Assembly: GCA_044463945.1 (NCBI GenBank)
Contig: JBIQLW010000020.1
Coordinates: 8,477-72,476, forward strand
DNA from: 62-47 sp044463945
GTDB taxonomy: Bacteria; Pseudomonadota; Alphaproteobacteria; Rhizobiales; Xanthobacteraceae
Length of the DNA stretch: 64,000 nt
Reading direction: 5' to 3'
Part shown: one piece after another, positions 35,363 to 42,970 of the stretch
Layout: the number at the start of each line of letters is the position of its first letter
How positions within the stretch are numbered: position 1 is the first letter of the stretch
Position numbers and translations under genes: made by a program
The notes under the pieces: generated by a model
Databases searched by the model: none
What the model saw: only the letters and a program-made list of their open reading frames with translations
Told to the model about the DNA's origin: nothing

Positions 35363-36712
35363 TCAGGCCCCGCAGGCCGCCGCAAGCACAGCCTCGATCT
35401 CGCTCAGAAGGCGATCAGCATCCTTCTCCGAGAACACAAGCGGTGGGCGGATCTTCAGCGTGTTCGAGTGAAAGCCGGTAGCTGAGATAAGCACGCGCCG
35501 CTCGCGGAGGTCATTGACGATACGCGAGGCCAGCGCACCATCGGGCGCTTTCGATGAACGATCGCTGACGATCTCGGCGCCGATATAGAGTCCGGCGCCA
35601 CGGACATCGCCAATCACCTCGTAGCGCCTGGCCAGATCAGCAAGCCCGTCTCTGATGATGCGGCCGACCCTATCGGCATTGGCTTGCAAACCCTCGTCGC
35701 GGATCACATCGAGCGTCGCCTGAGCCGCCGCTATCGCCACCGTGTTGCCGCCGAACGTATTGAAGTAGCGTGTGTCATACGCAAACCTTTCGATGATATC
35801 CGGCGCGATGGCGAGTCCCGCGACAGGAAATCCATTGCCCATCGGCTTGCCCATCGTCACAATGTCGGGCACGACGCCGTGGCGCTGATAACCCCAAAAG
35901 CGTTCCCCGGAGCGGCCAAAACCGGACTGCACTTCATCAGCGATGACAAGCCCGCCCGCCTGTCGCACGGTTTCTGCGATCGGCGCCAGCACGGCCGGAT
36001 CCGAGAAGATTCCGTCAGACGAAAACAGAGAATCTGCGATGAACGCCGCCACGCCATCACCGTGCCGCTGCAACTCCTCTATCTGCTTCGAAACGCTCTG
36101 CACCAGCAGCGGCACGATCTGATCCCGAGGGATGCGATAGGAGTCCGGCGCGGGAATCCGGCGCACCCAGACGCCAAGCGGCGAATAGGCGCCAAGGGAT
36201 GGCGAAATGCTTGCCGTCAACTCGGAATTGCCGTGGTATGCTTCCGACGTAATAATGATGCCGTTGTGACCGGTGATGTGCTTAGCAATGCGCAGTGCCA
36301 GATCATTGGCCTCTGACCCGGTACAGGTGAACATCACCCGGCCGACATCCCCTGTGAACGTGCCGAGAAGATCCTCAGCATAATTCAGAATGCCCTCCTG
36401 GATATACCGGGTGTGGGTGCAAAGTGTCGCAAGTTGCGCGGCAACCGCATCGACGACGTGTGGATGACCATGGCCGACACACGGCACATTGTTGTAAGCA
36501 TCGAGATATTCGTTGCCCTCACGATCATAGAGGTGAACGCCGCTACCGCGGCTGACCTCAACCGGACTCTGATAAAATAGACGATAGGCCGGGCCGAGCA
36601 GCGCCATGCGCCGGCGCACCAGTCGAGCCGTGTCCTCATCCAGCTTTTCGATCATCGACGGGTCAAACGAATTGACCATTTTGCCGCGAGACTTACTTGC
36701 CTGCTGTGCCAT
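35363..36712 (-). CDS. Class III PLP enzyme, predicted phospho-lyase (AGXT2L-like) or aminotransferase
   Basis: 449 residues. Seen: LLGPAYRLFYQSPVEVSRGS, LDAYNNVPCVGHGHPHVVDA, RVMFTCTGSEANDLALRIAK, IITSEAYHGNSELT, LVIADEVQSGFGRSG (PLP-ring Asp) and the Schiff-base Lys in TMGKPMGNGFPVAG. The opening FYQSP...YLDAYNNV...VGH is closest to ethanolamine-phosphate and phosphohydroxylysine phospho-lyases, which release ammonia and phosphate rather than transaminate. The kinase gene immediately upstream (15-base gap) supports that reading. It would turn a phosphorylated amino alcohol into an aldehyde. Confidence 0.85.
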   Translation of the reverse strand: MAQQASKSRGKMVNSFDPSMIEKLDEDTARLVRRRMALLGPAYRLFYQSPVEVSRGSGVHLYDREGNEYLDAYNNVPCVGHGHPHVVDAVAAQLATLCTHTRYIQEGILNYAEDLLGTFTGDVGRVMFTCTGSEANDLALRIAKHITGHNGIIITSEAYHGNSELTASISPSLGAYSPLGVWVRRIPAPDSYRIPRDQIVPLLVQSVSKQIEELQRHGDGVAAFIADSLFSSDGIFSDPAVLAPIAETVRQAGGLVIADEVQSGFGRSGERFWGYQRHGVVPDIVTMGKPMGNGFPVAGLAIAPDIIERFAYDTRYFNTFGGNTVAIAAAQATLDVIRDEGLQANADRVGRIIRDGLADLARRYEVIGDVRGAGLYIGAEIVSDRSSKAPDGALASRIVNDLRERRVLISATGFHSNTLKIRPPLVFSEKDADRLLSEIEAVLAAACGA

Positions 36713-36727
36713 AACCTCACCTTCCCT

Positions 36728-37786
36728 CTAGCGGCGCGCGGCTGCAATGAAGTGGCTCGACAGATCGTCTATCGAGCGACTCATGAACCAGCGTAGCTGA
36801 AACCAGCTCTGTTCAGTGTTGCGCAGAATGTACGGCGCATTATTTGGAAACAAGCGCCCTCGCCAGGTGGTCAGCAGAACGCGGGCAACGATCCTGCCTG
36901 TCACCAGGTGGGGAATGAGACTAAGTTCTTCTGTCGTAAGATCGGCGATCCTGAGATAACCTCTCAATACATCAAAGCCGTCGCCAAAGAAGGAATCGAC
37001 GGGCTGCGCCGGCAGCTGATTAAGAAGGGCCGTCGACACGTCGATGGCAATGGCAGTACGAACAGCATCGCCAAAATCGATCACGCCGGTGACGAATGCC
37101 CGCTGCGACGGATCGACGACAACGTTAGATTTGCTGAAATCATTGTGCAGTACCTGGCTGCGGCAGTGCTGTAGCCGGTCGAGGATCCTTGCGAAGCGCT
37201 CAAGCCCGGCGGACAGCAACGCGCGCTTGTCACCATCGCCGATCTCGCTGAGCAATGGCTCGAGCTTCAACAGATGCTTGACGTCCCAAGCAACCTCGCG
37301 GCCGTCCATCTCGTGCCGATAGCCCGCCATGGCCAGGCGGAGCGTGGCGAGCATCTCGCCGACCTTTTCGCGCTGCGCAGCATCGGCGTCGACTTCGCTC
37401 AGCGGCACGCCATCAAGATAGGTCAGCAGATAAGCCTGTCGGCGCTGCCCTTGCGAATCCAGATAGGACGATTGCAGTCTGCCGTCGCGATCGGGGACAA
37501 CGCGCGGCACCGGCAGTGACGGCGACGTGGCCGCAATGTGGCGAAGCAGGTCAAGTTGGAACGCAATCTCGCGTGGATTCTCGGCTCTGTTCGCAACCTT
37601 AAGCGTAAAGCGCCTGCCGTCAGCCACCGTCAGCCGAAAGGTGTCGTCCTTTTCGGTAGCGAACCGAACCACGGCCCCATCAAGACCGAACTGAGCCTTG
37701 GCCAGCGCCACCGCCTCCTCGTTGGTCACTATCACCGAGGGGGTGGCTAAAGCGCCATCAGCAAGCGAATCCACAATCTCGTCCAT
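36728..37786 (-). CDS. APH-family small-molecule kinase (hydroxylysine/amino-alcohol kinase-like)
   Basis: 352 residues from ATG 37786. The kinase-like fold shows the ATP lobe (FRLTVADGRRFTLKVANRA), the catalytic loop HNDFSKSNVVVD (His, Asp and Asn) and the metal-binding GVIDFGDAVRTAIAIDVSTA. The long helical C-terminus resembles hydroxylysine kinase (AGPHD1) rather than antibiotic phosphotransferases. It is the first gene of a two-gene unit with the class III PLP enzyme, preceded by an 18-bp palindrome. I infer phosphorylation of a hydroxyl on an amino compound; the substrate is unproven. Confidence 0.85.
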   Translation of the reverse strand: MDEIVDSLADGALATPSVIVTNEEAVALAKAQFGLDGAVVRFATEKDDTFRLTVADGRRFTLKVANRAENPREIAFQLDLLRHIAATSPSLPVPRVVPDRDGRLQSSYLDSQGQRRQAYLLTYLDGVPLSEVDADAAQREKVGEMLATLRLAMAGYRHEMDGREVAWDVKHLLKLEPLLSEIGDGDKRALLSAGLERFARILDRLQHCRSQVLHNDFSKSNVVVDPSQRAFVTGVIDFGDAVRTAIAIDVSTALLNQLPAQPVDSFFGDGFDVLRGYLRIADLTTEELSLIPHLVTGRIVARVLLTTWRGRLFPNNAPYILRNTEQSWFQLRWFMSRSIDDLSSHFIAAARR

Positions 37787-37824
37787 CTGGGGCCCTTCAC
37801 AACCATAGTGCGTCTGTCGTATAG

Positions 37825-37842
37825 TCGATTGTCGACAATCGA
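37825..37842. promoter_or_regulatory. Perfect 18-bp GntR-type operator
   Basis: TCGATTGTCGACAATCGA is a perfect palindrome 38 bases before the kinase start and about 140 bases before the divergent GntR gene. Its GTCGAC centre with TTGTCGACAA matches the site before the ABC operon, so one regulator could act on both and on its own gene. Confidence 0.7.
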
Positions 37843-37980
37843 TCAAGCGCAAATTAAGTCGGATGGACCGATCCAGGCAGCAACGCTTCCCTTTCCGGGG
37901 GACAATGAGGCAAATTGAGGGGCCGCCTGGGCCACATTGCTCTTCCCTTCCGGCCAGACGCCGCCGTGCCCGAGGATGTG

Positions 37981-38736
37981 ATGATGGATAGATCAACGAT
38001 GCCTCGCATCGTGAAGATGCCTGTGGAAACCCAGGCAACCGATTTGTTACGCGATGCGATCGTGAATGGGACCATTCCCGCTGGCTCACGGATCACTGAA
38101 ATTCAGCTCGCCGATCAGCTCGCCTTGTCACGCGCCACGATCCGGACGGCTCTGCACCAGCTTGCAAAGGAAGGTCTGCTGATCCTGACCCCCTATACCG
38201 GCTGGACGGTGATCTCGCTGTCGTCGCGCGACGTCTGGGAATTGTACACGCTGAGGGCCGCCGTCGAGCGCCTCGCCGCGCAACTCGCCGCGCAGACGAT
38301 TAGCTCAGCCAAGTCATCTCAACTCAACTGGGCATTCGACGGCCTCGTCAAAGAATGCCGCCGCGGAGATGGAAGCCGCATTGCCGAAGCTGATTTCGCT
38401 CTCCATAAAACCATCATTCAGATGGCTGATCATACTCGTCTCAGTTCGCAATATGCGCTGATCGAGCAGCAAATCCGCATGTATATCCGTTCGAGCGACG
38501 CACTGATTTCCGATATCGCGACGATTATTGACCAGCATCGTCCAATCGTGGACTCGATCATTGCGGGCAACTTCGAAACTGCCGGTCACCTCTCGGAACA
38601 GCACAACCTCACCGAGGGTAGAAAGCTGACTGACCACCTGGAAAAACTCGAAGCTATGGTCGAAAAAGCAAAGAAATTCGATACGCCCACCAAGCCGAAA
38701 GTTGCCCGGCGTGTCCGACGAAAGACCAAGTCATAG
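37981..38736 (+). CDS. GntR-family (FCD) transcriptional regulator
   Basis: About 251 residues from ATG 37981, behind GAGG. The winged helix (ATDLLRDAIVNGTIPAGSRI, EIQLADQLALSRATIRTALH, LAKEGLLILTPYTGWTV) and an all-helical FCD effector domain (LYTLRAAVERLAAQLAAQ; ADFALHKTIIQMADHTRL with conserved Asp and His metal ligands; RPIVDSIIAGNFETAGHL) are clear. A Lys/Arg-rich tail follows. It is divergent from the kinase gene and probably represses both catabolic units until an inducer binds. Confidence 0.92.
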   Translation: MMDRSTMPRIVKMPVETQATDLLRDAIVNGTIPAGSRITEIQLADQLALSRATIRTALHQLAKEGLLILTPYTGWTVISLSSRDVWELYTLRAAVERLAAQLAAQTISSAKSSQLNWAFDGLVKECRRGDGSRIAEADFALHKTIIQMADHTRLSSQYALIEQQIRMYIRSSDALISDIATIIDQHRPIVDSIIAGNFETAGHLSEQHNLTEGRKLTDHLEKLEAMVEKAKKFDTPTKPKVARRVRRKTKS

Positions 38737-39158
38737 ATTACCGGCGGAGGGTCGACTCATCCTGCTCCGGGTCGAGCGGCGACGCATGGGCGTCCACCGT
38801 CGCGCACATCTTCTCCACCTGTTCGGGATCGCACCCGACGCGAGCGCAAGGCGGCGTAACGGGACAGCCAAATGGCGCGCGCAAGCGCGACTCCGACGAC
38901 ACCGTTGCGACCGTTGCGCCAAGCCCCGCCGAAGCTGTCATTGATGATCACACCGTTTCCTAGGTCGAATTCGGCATCAAGAGACTGCTTGATCTGGCAG
39001 CAGGATGCGTCCAGATCCGCCGGCACGCCCCGTCACAGGGAACCGGCGACGCTGGCATTGCGAGCGTGATCAATCCCGCGAATATCGCGTCGGTGGCGAG
39101 GTCACCAATAGCCCAATATCAAGAATGTTCGTAAGTTTGTTCCGAATGGTCGGTATTT
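38737..39158. other. Boundary region with gene debris between the island and tRNA-Arg
   Basis: 422 bases without an intact gene. On the minus strand SLDAEFDLGNGVIINDSFGG and, in another frame, PFGCPVTPPCARVGCDPEQV look like pieces of a once-coding sequence, but I do not recognise the family. This is where the right-hand junction of an element inserted at the tRNA would fall. Confidence 0.4.
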
Positions 39159-39235
39159 TGGCGCGCTCGGAGAGATTCGAACTCCCGACCCTCGGAATCG
39201 AAATCCGATGCTCTATCCAGCTGAGCTACGAGCGC
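39159..39235 (-). tRNA. tRNA-Arg (anticodon TCG)
   Basis: A 77-base cloverleaf read on the minus strand. Acceptor GCGCTCG pairs with CGAGCGC, the D-arm is AGCTCAGCTGGATAGAGC, the anticodon stem TCGGA/TCCGA encloses loop TTTCGAT with anticodon TCG (39199-39201 on the + strand), the T-arm is GGGAGTTCGAATCTCTC, and CCA is encoded. Its 3' end points toward the accessory region, the orientation expected for a tRNA used as an integration site. Confidence 0.95.
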
Positions 39236-39309
39236 GGGCCGCCGACCGATTAGCAGAGTTGGCCGGCAACGGCTACCGTCTTGCGCGCTCCTCCGGCCAC
39301 CCGCGTCCG

Positions 39310-39573
39310 CTATTTCTCGCCGCCGCCGGGCCTCGGGAAATCGGCGAAACCGGAATGCGGGCGACGCCTCGCCTGCCGCACCGCCTCGCGGAAATCCTCT
39401 GCGTCGAACCAGGCGAAGCCCTGCAACGACGCAACGAGATCGTCATCGCTGTCCCCGATGCGCGCCGCCTCGATATCGTGTTGCCCGTAGCGCTTCTGAT
39501 CGACCGCCTGAACGCCGTATCCCGTCACCGCCCACTGACGCCCGAGCCAGTAGATGTCCCGATGCAAAGTCAT
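39310..39573 (-). CDS. Conserved-looking hypothetical protein, 87 residues
   Basis: Reads MTLHRDIYWLGRQWAVTGYG, DSDDDLVASLQGFAWFDAED and FREAVRQARRRPHSGFADFP. Not assigned to a known domain. The acidic/aromatic balance and the natural start and stop suggest a real small cytosolic protein. It is the first core gene to the right of the tRNA and stands alone between tRNA-Arg and a secreted-protein gene. Confidence 0.65.
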   Translation of the reverse strand: MTLHRDIYWLGRQWAVTGYGVQAVDQKRYGQHDIEAARIGDSDDDLVASLQGFAWFDAEDFREAVRQARRRPHSGFADFPRPGGGEK

Positions 39574-39724
39574 CGGCGGATGTTATCGTGATTCTCGCGC
39601 GAAACAGTCAATCCCGGCGACCCGCGCGGCGGCGGGGGCCGGAACCGGCCTTTATCTTTGCCGGCGGCTCACCTAACCTTGCCGAATCGGCAATGCCGGA
39701 ATCGACCGGCGAAAAGGAGGGTTC

Positions 39725-40159
39725 ATGCGCCAGTGGATCTATGCAGCGGCTACAGCTTTGTCTCTCGGGGCGTTCGGTGCGGTCGCGCCGGCCCAGGCAC
39801 TCCCCGTTCATAGCGGCCTCGCCGCGCCTTCGGACGTCGCGCAGGCGCAGTTCGTGTTCGGCGGCCGCAACTACTGCTTCTATCCCAATGGCTGGAACGG
39901 CCCGGGCTTCTACTGGTGCGGTTATGCCTTCCGCCGCGGGCTGGGCTGGGGTGGCGGCGCCGGCTGGCACGGCTGGGATCACCGCCGGCCGCATGTTCAC
40001 CACCGTCGGCATTCGCGCCCGCCGCATGTCGGCCGGCCCGGACCGCGTCCGCCGCACATTCAGCCCCGGTCGGCACCTCGGCCGCACGTCAACCGGGCCG
40101 CGCCGCGTCCGCATGTCGGGGCACGTCCCGGGGGCGGACATCACGGGCCGCGCCGCTGA
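39725..40159 (+). CDS. Secreted His/Pro/Arg-rich small protein
   Basis: 144 residues. The signal peptide WIYAAATALSLGAFGAVAPA is cut near QA-LPV. Then a compact Gly/Trp/Tyr segment (FGGRNYCFYPNGWNGPGFYW CG, two Cys) and a C-terminal half of repeated RPPHV/PRPHV units rich in His, Pro and Arg. Several small secreted proteins of rhizobial relatives share the YPNGWNGPGFYWCGYA segment. His-rich repeats could bind metal, but this is a guess. A hairpin follows 11 bases after the stop. Confidence 0.8.
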   Translation: MRQWIYAAATALSLGAFGAVAPAQALPVHSGLAAPSDVAQAQFVFGGRNYCFYPNGWNGPGFYWCGYAFRRGLGWGGGAGWHGWDHRRPHVHHRRHSRPPHVGRPGPRPPHIQPRSAPRPHVNRAAPRPHVGARPGGGHHGPRR

Positions 40160-40169
40160 GGTTTGACAA

Positions 40170-40199
40170 GCGGGGCTGACGCCATACCGTCGGCCCCGC
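40170..40199. terminator. Hairpin after the His/Pro-rich gene
   Basis: GCGGGGCTGACG (40170-40181) pairs with CGTCGGCCCCGC (40188-40199) through one G-U, a 12-bp stem with a CCATAC loop. No T-run follows, as is common in high-GC genomes. Likely transcript end for the preceding gene. Confidence 0.55.
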
Positions 40200-40560
40200 G
40201 CGAGCGACATGACGTCGCAAGCCGCATTGGATAACCGCCCGATGCGGCATCGCCCTTTCGAGGCGCGGCCACTCCGCCTGCGGCACGGTGGTTGCGGTTG
40301 CCGCCGCGACCCGGACCTCGCGTCGTTCGCCATCCATGGCGACCGCGCCATATCGCGACTGTGTCGTGACAACGTCACAATGCGAAAATGAGCCCGGCCT
40401 GCGCCGGGCTCATTGCATTTTCCGCAAGCGAGAACGCGGAACCGGACCGCGACCGCGGCGGAACACGCAAGGCCCGGCTTTGCGGAAATGCCGCGTTGAC
40501 GGCCCCGGAGCGCGTTTGGCATAACCAATGCGGGATGGCGCAGCGCAAGATTGGGGCACG
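40200..40560. other. Non-coding stretch with one strong hairpin
   Basis: No convincing gene. At 40387-40414 AATGAGCCCGGC pairs perfectly with GCCGGGCTCATT around CTGC, a 12-bp stem followed by GCATTTTCC; it could be a terminator or an RNA structure. The rest shows nothing recognisable apart from the promoter region expected for the GrlR-like gene. Confidence 0.5.
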
Positions 40561-40911
40561 ATGAGGAACGGGCTGTATTCAGTCCACGTCGATCTGCTCG
40601 ATGGCAGGACCGGCAAAGGCAGCGGCGTGGTGGTTTTCCGCGACGGAAAAATTCTTGGTGGCGACGCTTTCCTGTTCTACGTCGGCCACTACACGGTCGA
40701 GGGATCGATCTTCAAGGGCGAGTTGCAGGTCAATCAACACACCCGCAGCCCCGACGTGAATCCGATCTTCGGCGGGCAGAGCCAGCCGGTCGGCGTCGGC
40801 GTCTCCGGCACCTTCACCGACACCGGCGGCACCATGACCGGCACCGCGCTGGTGGGCAAGGCGAGCCAGATCTTCACGGCGACGCTGCGCAGGCTGGCGG
40901 ATGCCGATTAG
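40561..40911 (+). CDS. GrlR-like small regulatory protein
   Basis: 116 residues from ATG 40561. MRNGLYSVHVDLLDGRTGKG, GVVVFRDGKILGGDAFLFYV and GHYTVEGSIFKGELQVNQHT match the lipocalin-like fold named after GrlR, the type III secretion repressor of enteropathogenic E. coli. Many rhizobiales carry such proteins without a type III system and their role there is unknown. I see no secretion genes nearby. It converges with the kinase gene. Confidence 0.8.
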   Translation: MRNGLYSVHVDLLDGRTGKGSGVVVFRDGKILGGDAFLFYVGHYTVEGSIFKGELQVNQHTRSPDVNPIFGGQSQPVGVGVSGTFTDTGGTMTGTALVGKASQIFTATLRRLADAD

Positions 40912-40954
40912 AAAGACTCCAACACGCGGCGCATCGCCTCGATCGTAACGACGG

Positions 40955-42745
40955 TCAGCCGCCGCCCGGCGCGGCGAGTTCGCCTTGTGGATTGCGCGGC
41001 AGGATCATCTGCACGCGGGTGCCCTTGCCCGGCTCGGACTCCAACGCGATCTGTCCGCCGAGGCGGCTGGTGACGATGCTGTAGACGATGTGCAGGCCGA
41101 GGCCGGTGCCGCCCTCCTCGCGCCGCGTCGTGAAGAACGGATCGAACGCACGCCGCCGGATGTCCGGCGTCATGCCGCAGCCGTTGTCGGAATACGTCAC
41201 CTCGACATGATCGTCGCCGGCCGCGCGCGCGGTGATGCGAACCTCCCCCGCTCCGCCGCCGGGAAAGGCGTGGGCCACCGAGTTGAGAAACAGGTTGGTC
41301 AGCACCTGCCCGTAAGGGCCGGGATAGCTGTTCATGACCAGCCCCTGCTCGCATTCGACGCTGAGCGTGAGGTTCTGCTTGCGGATTCCCGGCCGCAGGC
41401 TCATCACCACCTGATCGGTCAGGTCGGCCAGATTGAAGGTGCGCTGATCTGAGTAGCTGCGGTCGGCGGCGACCTGCTTGAACGACTGGATCAGTTCGGC
41501 GGCGCGATTGAGGTTGCCGACCAGTTGCGAGGCGGCGTCGCGGCTGGCCTCGACGAACTCGTTCAGGCTTGAGCGGCGCAGGCTGCCGCGCGCGACCTCC
41601 TCGGCGAACAGCGCGACCTTGCGCTCCAGCGATGACGCGACCGTCAGGCTGATGCCGACCGGGTTGTTGACCTCGTGGGCGACGCCGGCCACCAGCCGGC
41701 CCAGCGCCGCGAGTTTCTCCGCCTCGATCAGCGAGGCTTGCGTCTCGCGCAGATGCTTCAGCGCCGCTTCGGCGGCGTCACGCGCCTTGCGCATCTCCTG
41801 CTCGCTGCGCTTGCGCTCGCCGATGTCGAGCGCCACGGTGACGATCAGTTTGATCTCGCCGTCGGAGCCGCGCAGCGGCAGCTTGTTGACCAGCCATTGC
41901 CGCATGGTGCCAGAGGAATCGACGTACTCCTCCTCGTAGAAGCCGAGCTCCTGCCCGGACTCGATGACGCGGCGGTCGTTGTCGTCGGTCTTCTGGGCGC
42001 CGTAGCGCGACATGATGTCGGTAGTGGTGCGCCCGATGGCGTCTTCCGGCTCGATGTTGAAGATGTTCGCCATGTAGCGGTTCATCAGGACATAGCGCAT
42101 CCGCATGTCCTTGACGTTGATCACCGCCGGCACGGTATCGATCACCTCCTGCAAGCGGCGGCGGCCTTCGGCGACCTCCTCCTCAGCGCGCTTCTGATTG
42201 GTGATGTCGCGCACCACGCCCTCGTAGCGCACCACATGGCCCGCATCGTCGCGCACCGTGGTGGCGCTGTCGGACAGCCACAGCACGCTGCCGTCGCGCC
42301 GCCGCGCCTGATACTCGAACTCGCGCACCATGCCGTCGCGCGCCATGCGCTCCTGATATTCGGTCCGCATCGCGGGATCGACGAAGATGCTGCTGGCGAT
42401 ATCGGTGACGCCCTCGATCAGGTCCTGCGGCGTGTCATAGCCCATCATCCGCGCCAGCGCCGGGTTGGCGTTGACGATCCGGCCGGCGGGCGTCGTGACG
42501 TAGATGCCGTCGATCGAACTGTCGAACAGCCTGCGATAGCCCTCCTCGGCTTCCGCGAAACGCCGCTCGGCCAACGAGCGCCGCGCCGCCTCGCCGGCGG
42601 GGTCGGCGGCCGCGCGCGCGCCGCGCCCCATCGCCGCGGCTGCATAGCCGATCGCGACGCCGGCAAGGCCCGCGACGACCCCTACTCCGATCAGCGCTCC
42701 CGAGCCGGTCAGATCAATCGCGAGTTGCGGAACGAGCACGGTCAC
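40955..42745 (-). CDS. PAS-domain sensor histidine kinase
   Basis: About 596 residues from GTG 42745. One N-terminal membrane helix (GALIGVGVVAGLAGVAIGYA), two PAS domains (GYRRLFDSSIDGIYVTTPAG; VIDTVPAVINVKDMRMRYVL), a short coiled coil, then the dimerisation His in AALGRLVAGVAHEVNNPVGI and a complete HATPase domain (LTNLFLNSVAHAF; YSDNGCGMTPDIRRRAFDPF; GGTGLGLHIVYSIV). An upstream ATG at 42868 is open but would translate through the REP-like palindrome at 42771-42815, so I prefer the GTG. The signal sensed and the response regulator are not evident. Confidence 0.9.
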   Translation of the reverse strand: MTVLVPQLAIDLTGSGALIGVGVVAGLAGVAIGYAAAAMGRGARAAADPAGEAARRSLAERRFAEAEEGYRRLFDSSIDGIYVTTPAGRIVNANPALARMMGYDTPQDLIEGVTDIASSIFVDPAMRTEYQERMARDGMVREFEYQARRRDGSVLWLSDSATTVRDDAGHVVRYEGVVRDITNQKRAEEEVAEGRRRLQEVIDTVPAVINVKDMRMRYVLMNRYMANIFNIEPEDAIGRTTTDIMSRYGAQKTDDNDRRVIESGQELGFYEEEYVDSSGTMRQWLVNKLPLRGSDGEIKLIVTVALDIGERKRSEQEMRKARDAAEAALKHLRETQASLIEAEKLAALGRLVAGVAHEVNNPVGISLTVASSLERKVALFAEEVARGSLRRSSLNEFVEASRDAASQLVGNLNRAAELIQSFKQVAADRSYSDQRTFNLADLTDQVVMSLRPGIRKQNLTLSVECEQGLVMNSYPGPYGQVLTNLFLNSVAHAFPGGGAGEVRITARAAGDDHVEVTYSDNGCGMTPDIRRRAFDPFFTTRREEGGTGLGLHIVYSIVTSRLGGQIALESEPGKGTRVQMILPRNPQGELAAPGGG

Positions 42746-42770
42746 CTGCCGCGAGTGGAAACGCCTTGGC

Positions 42771-42815
42771 GCATGATCCCAAAGAGCGGCCCCCGGCTCC
42801 TGGAAAGGATCATGC
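42771..42815. repeat. REP-like palindrome GCATGATCC...GGATCATGC
   Basis: Arms of 9 bp (42771-42779 and 42807-42815) are perfect inverted repeats around a 27-base GC-rich middle. This is the common intergenic palindrome of Bradyrhizobiaceae. It lies between the kinase start and the preceding gene's end. Confidence 0.75.
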
Positions 42816-42970
42816 TCAAACGAAAACCGGAGCGGACGACCATTCAACCTGATCGTCCGCGCCAACATAGCATATCCCGACCCGCGTGCGCCATCGCGCG
42901 CCAGCGGCGCGCCGGCCGGTTGGCGCGCGCGCCATCGATCAGGCTTTCGGCCATCGCCGGGCGGGGCCGG

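Noticed and set aside
40561..40911. Type III secretion locus suggested by the GrlR-like protein
   Set aside because: No injectisome or effector gene lies nearby, and GrlR-like proteins occur widely without such systems.
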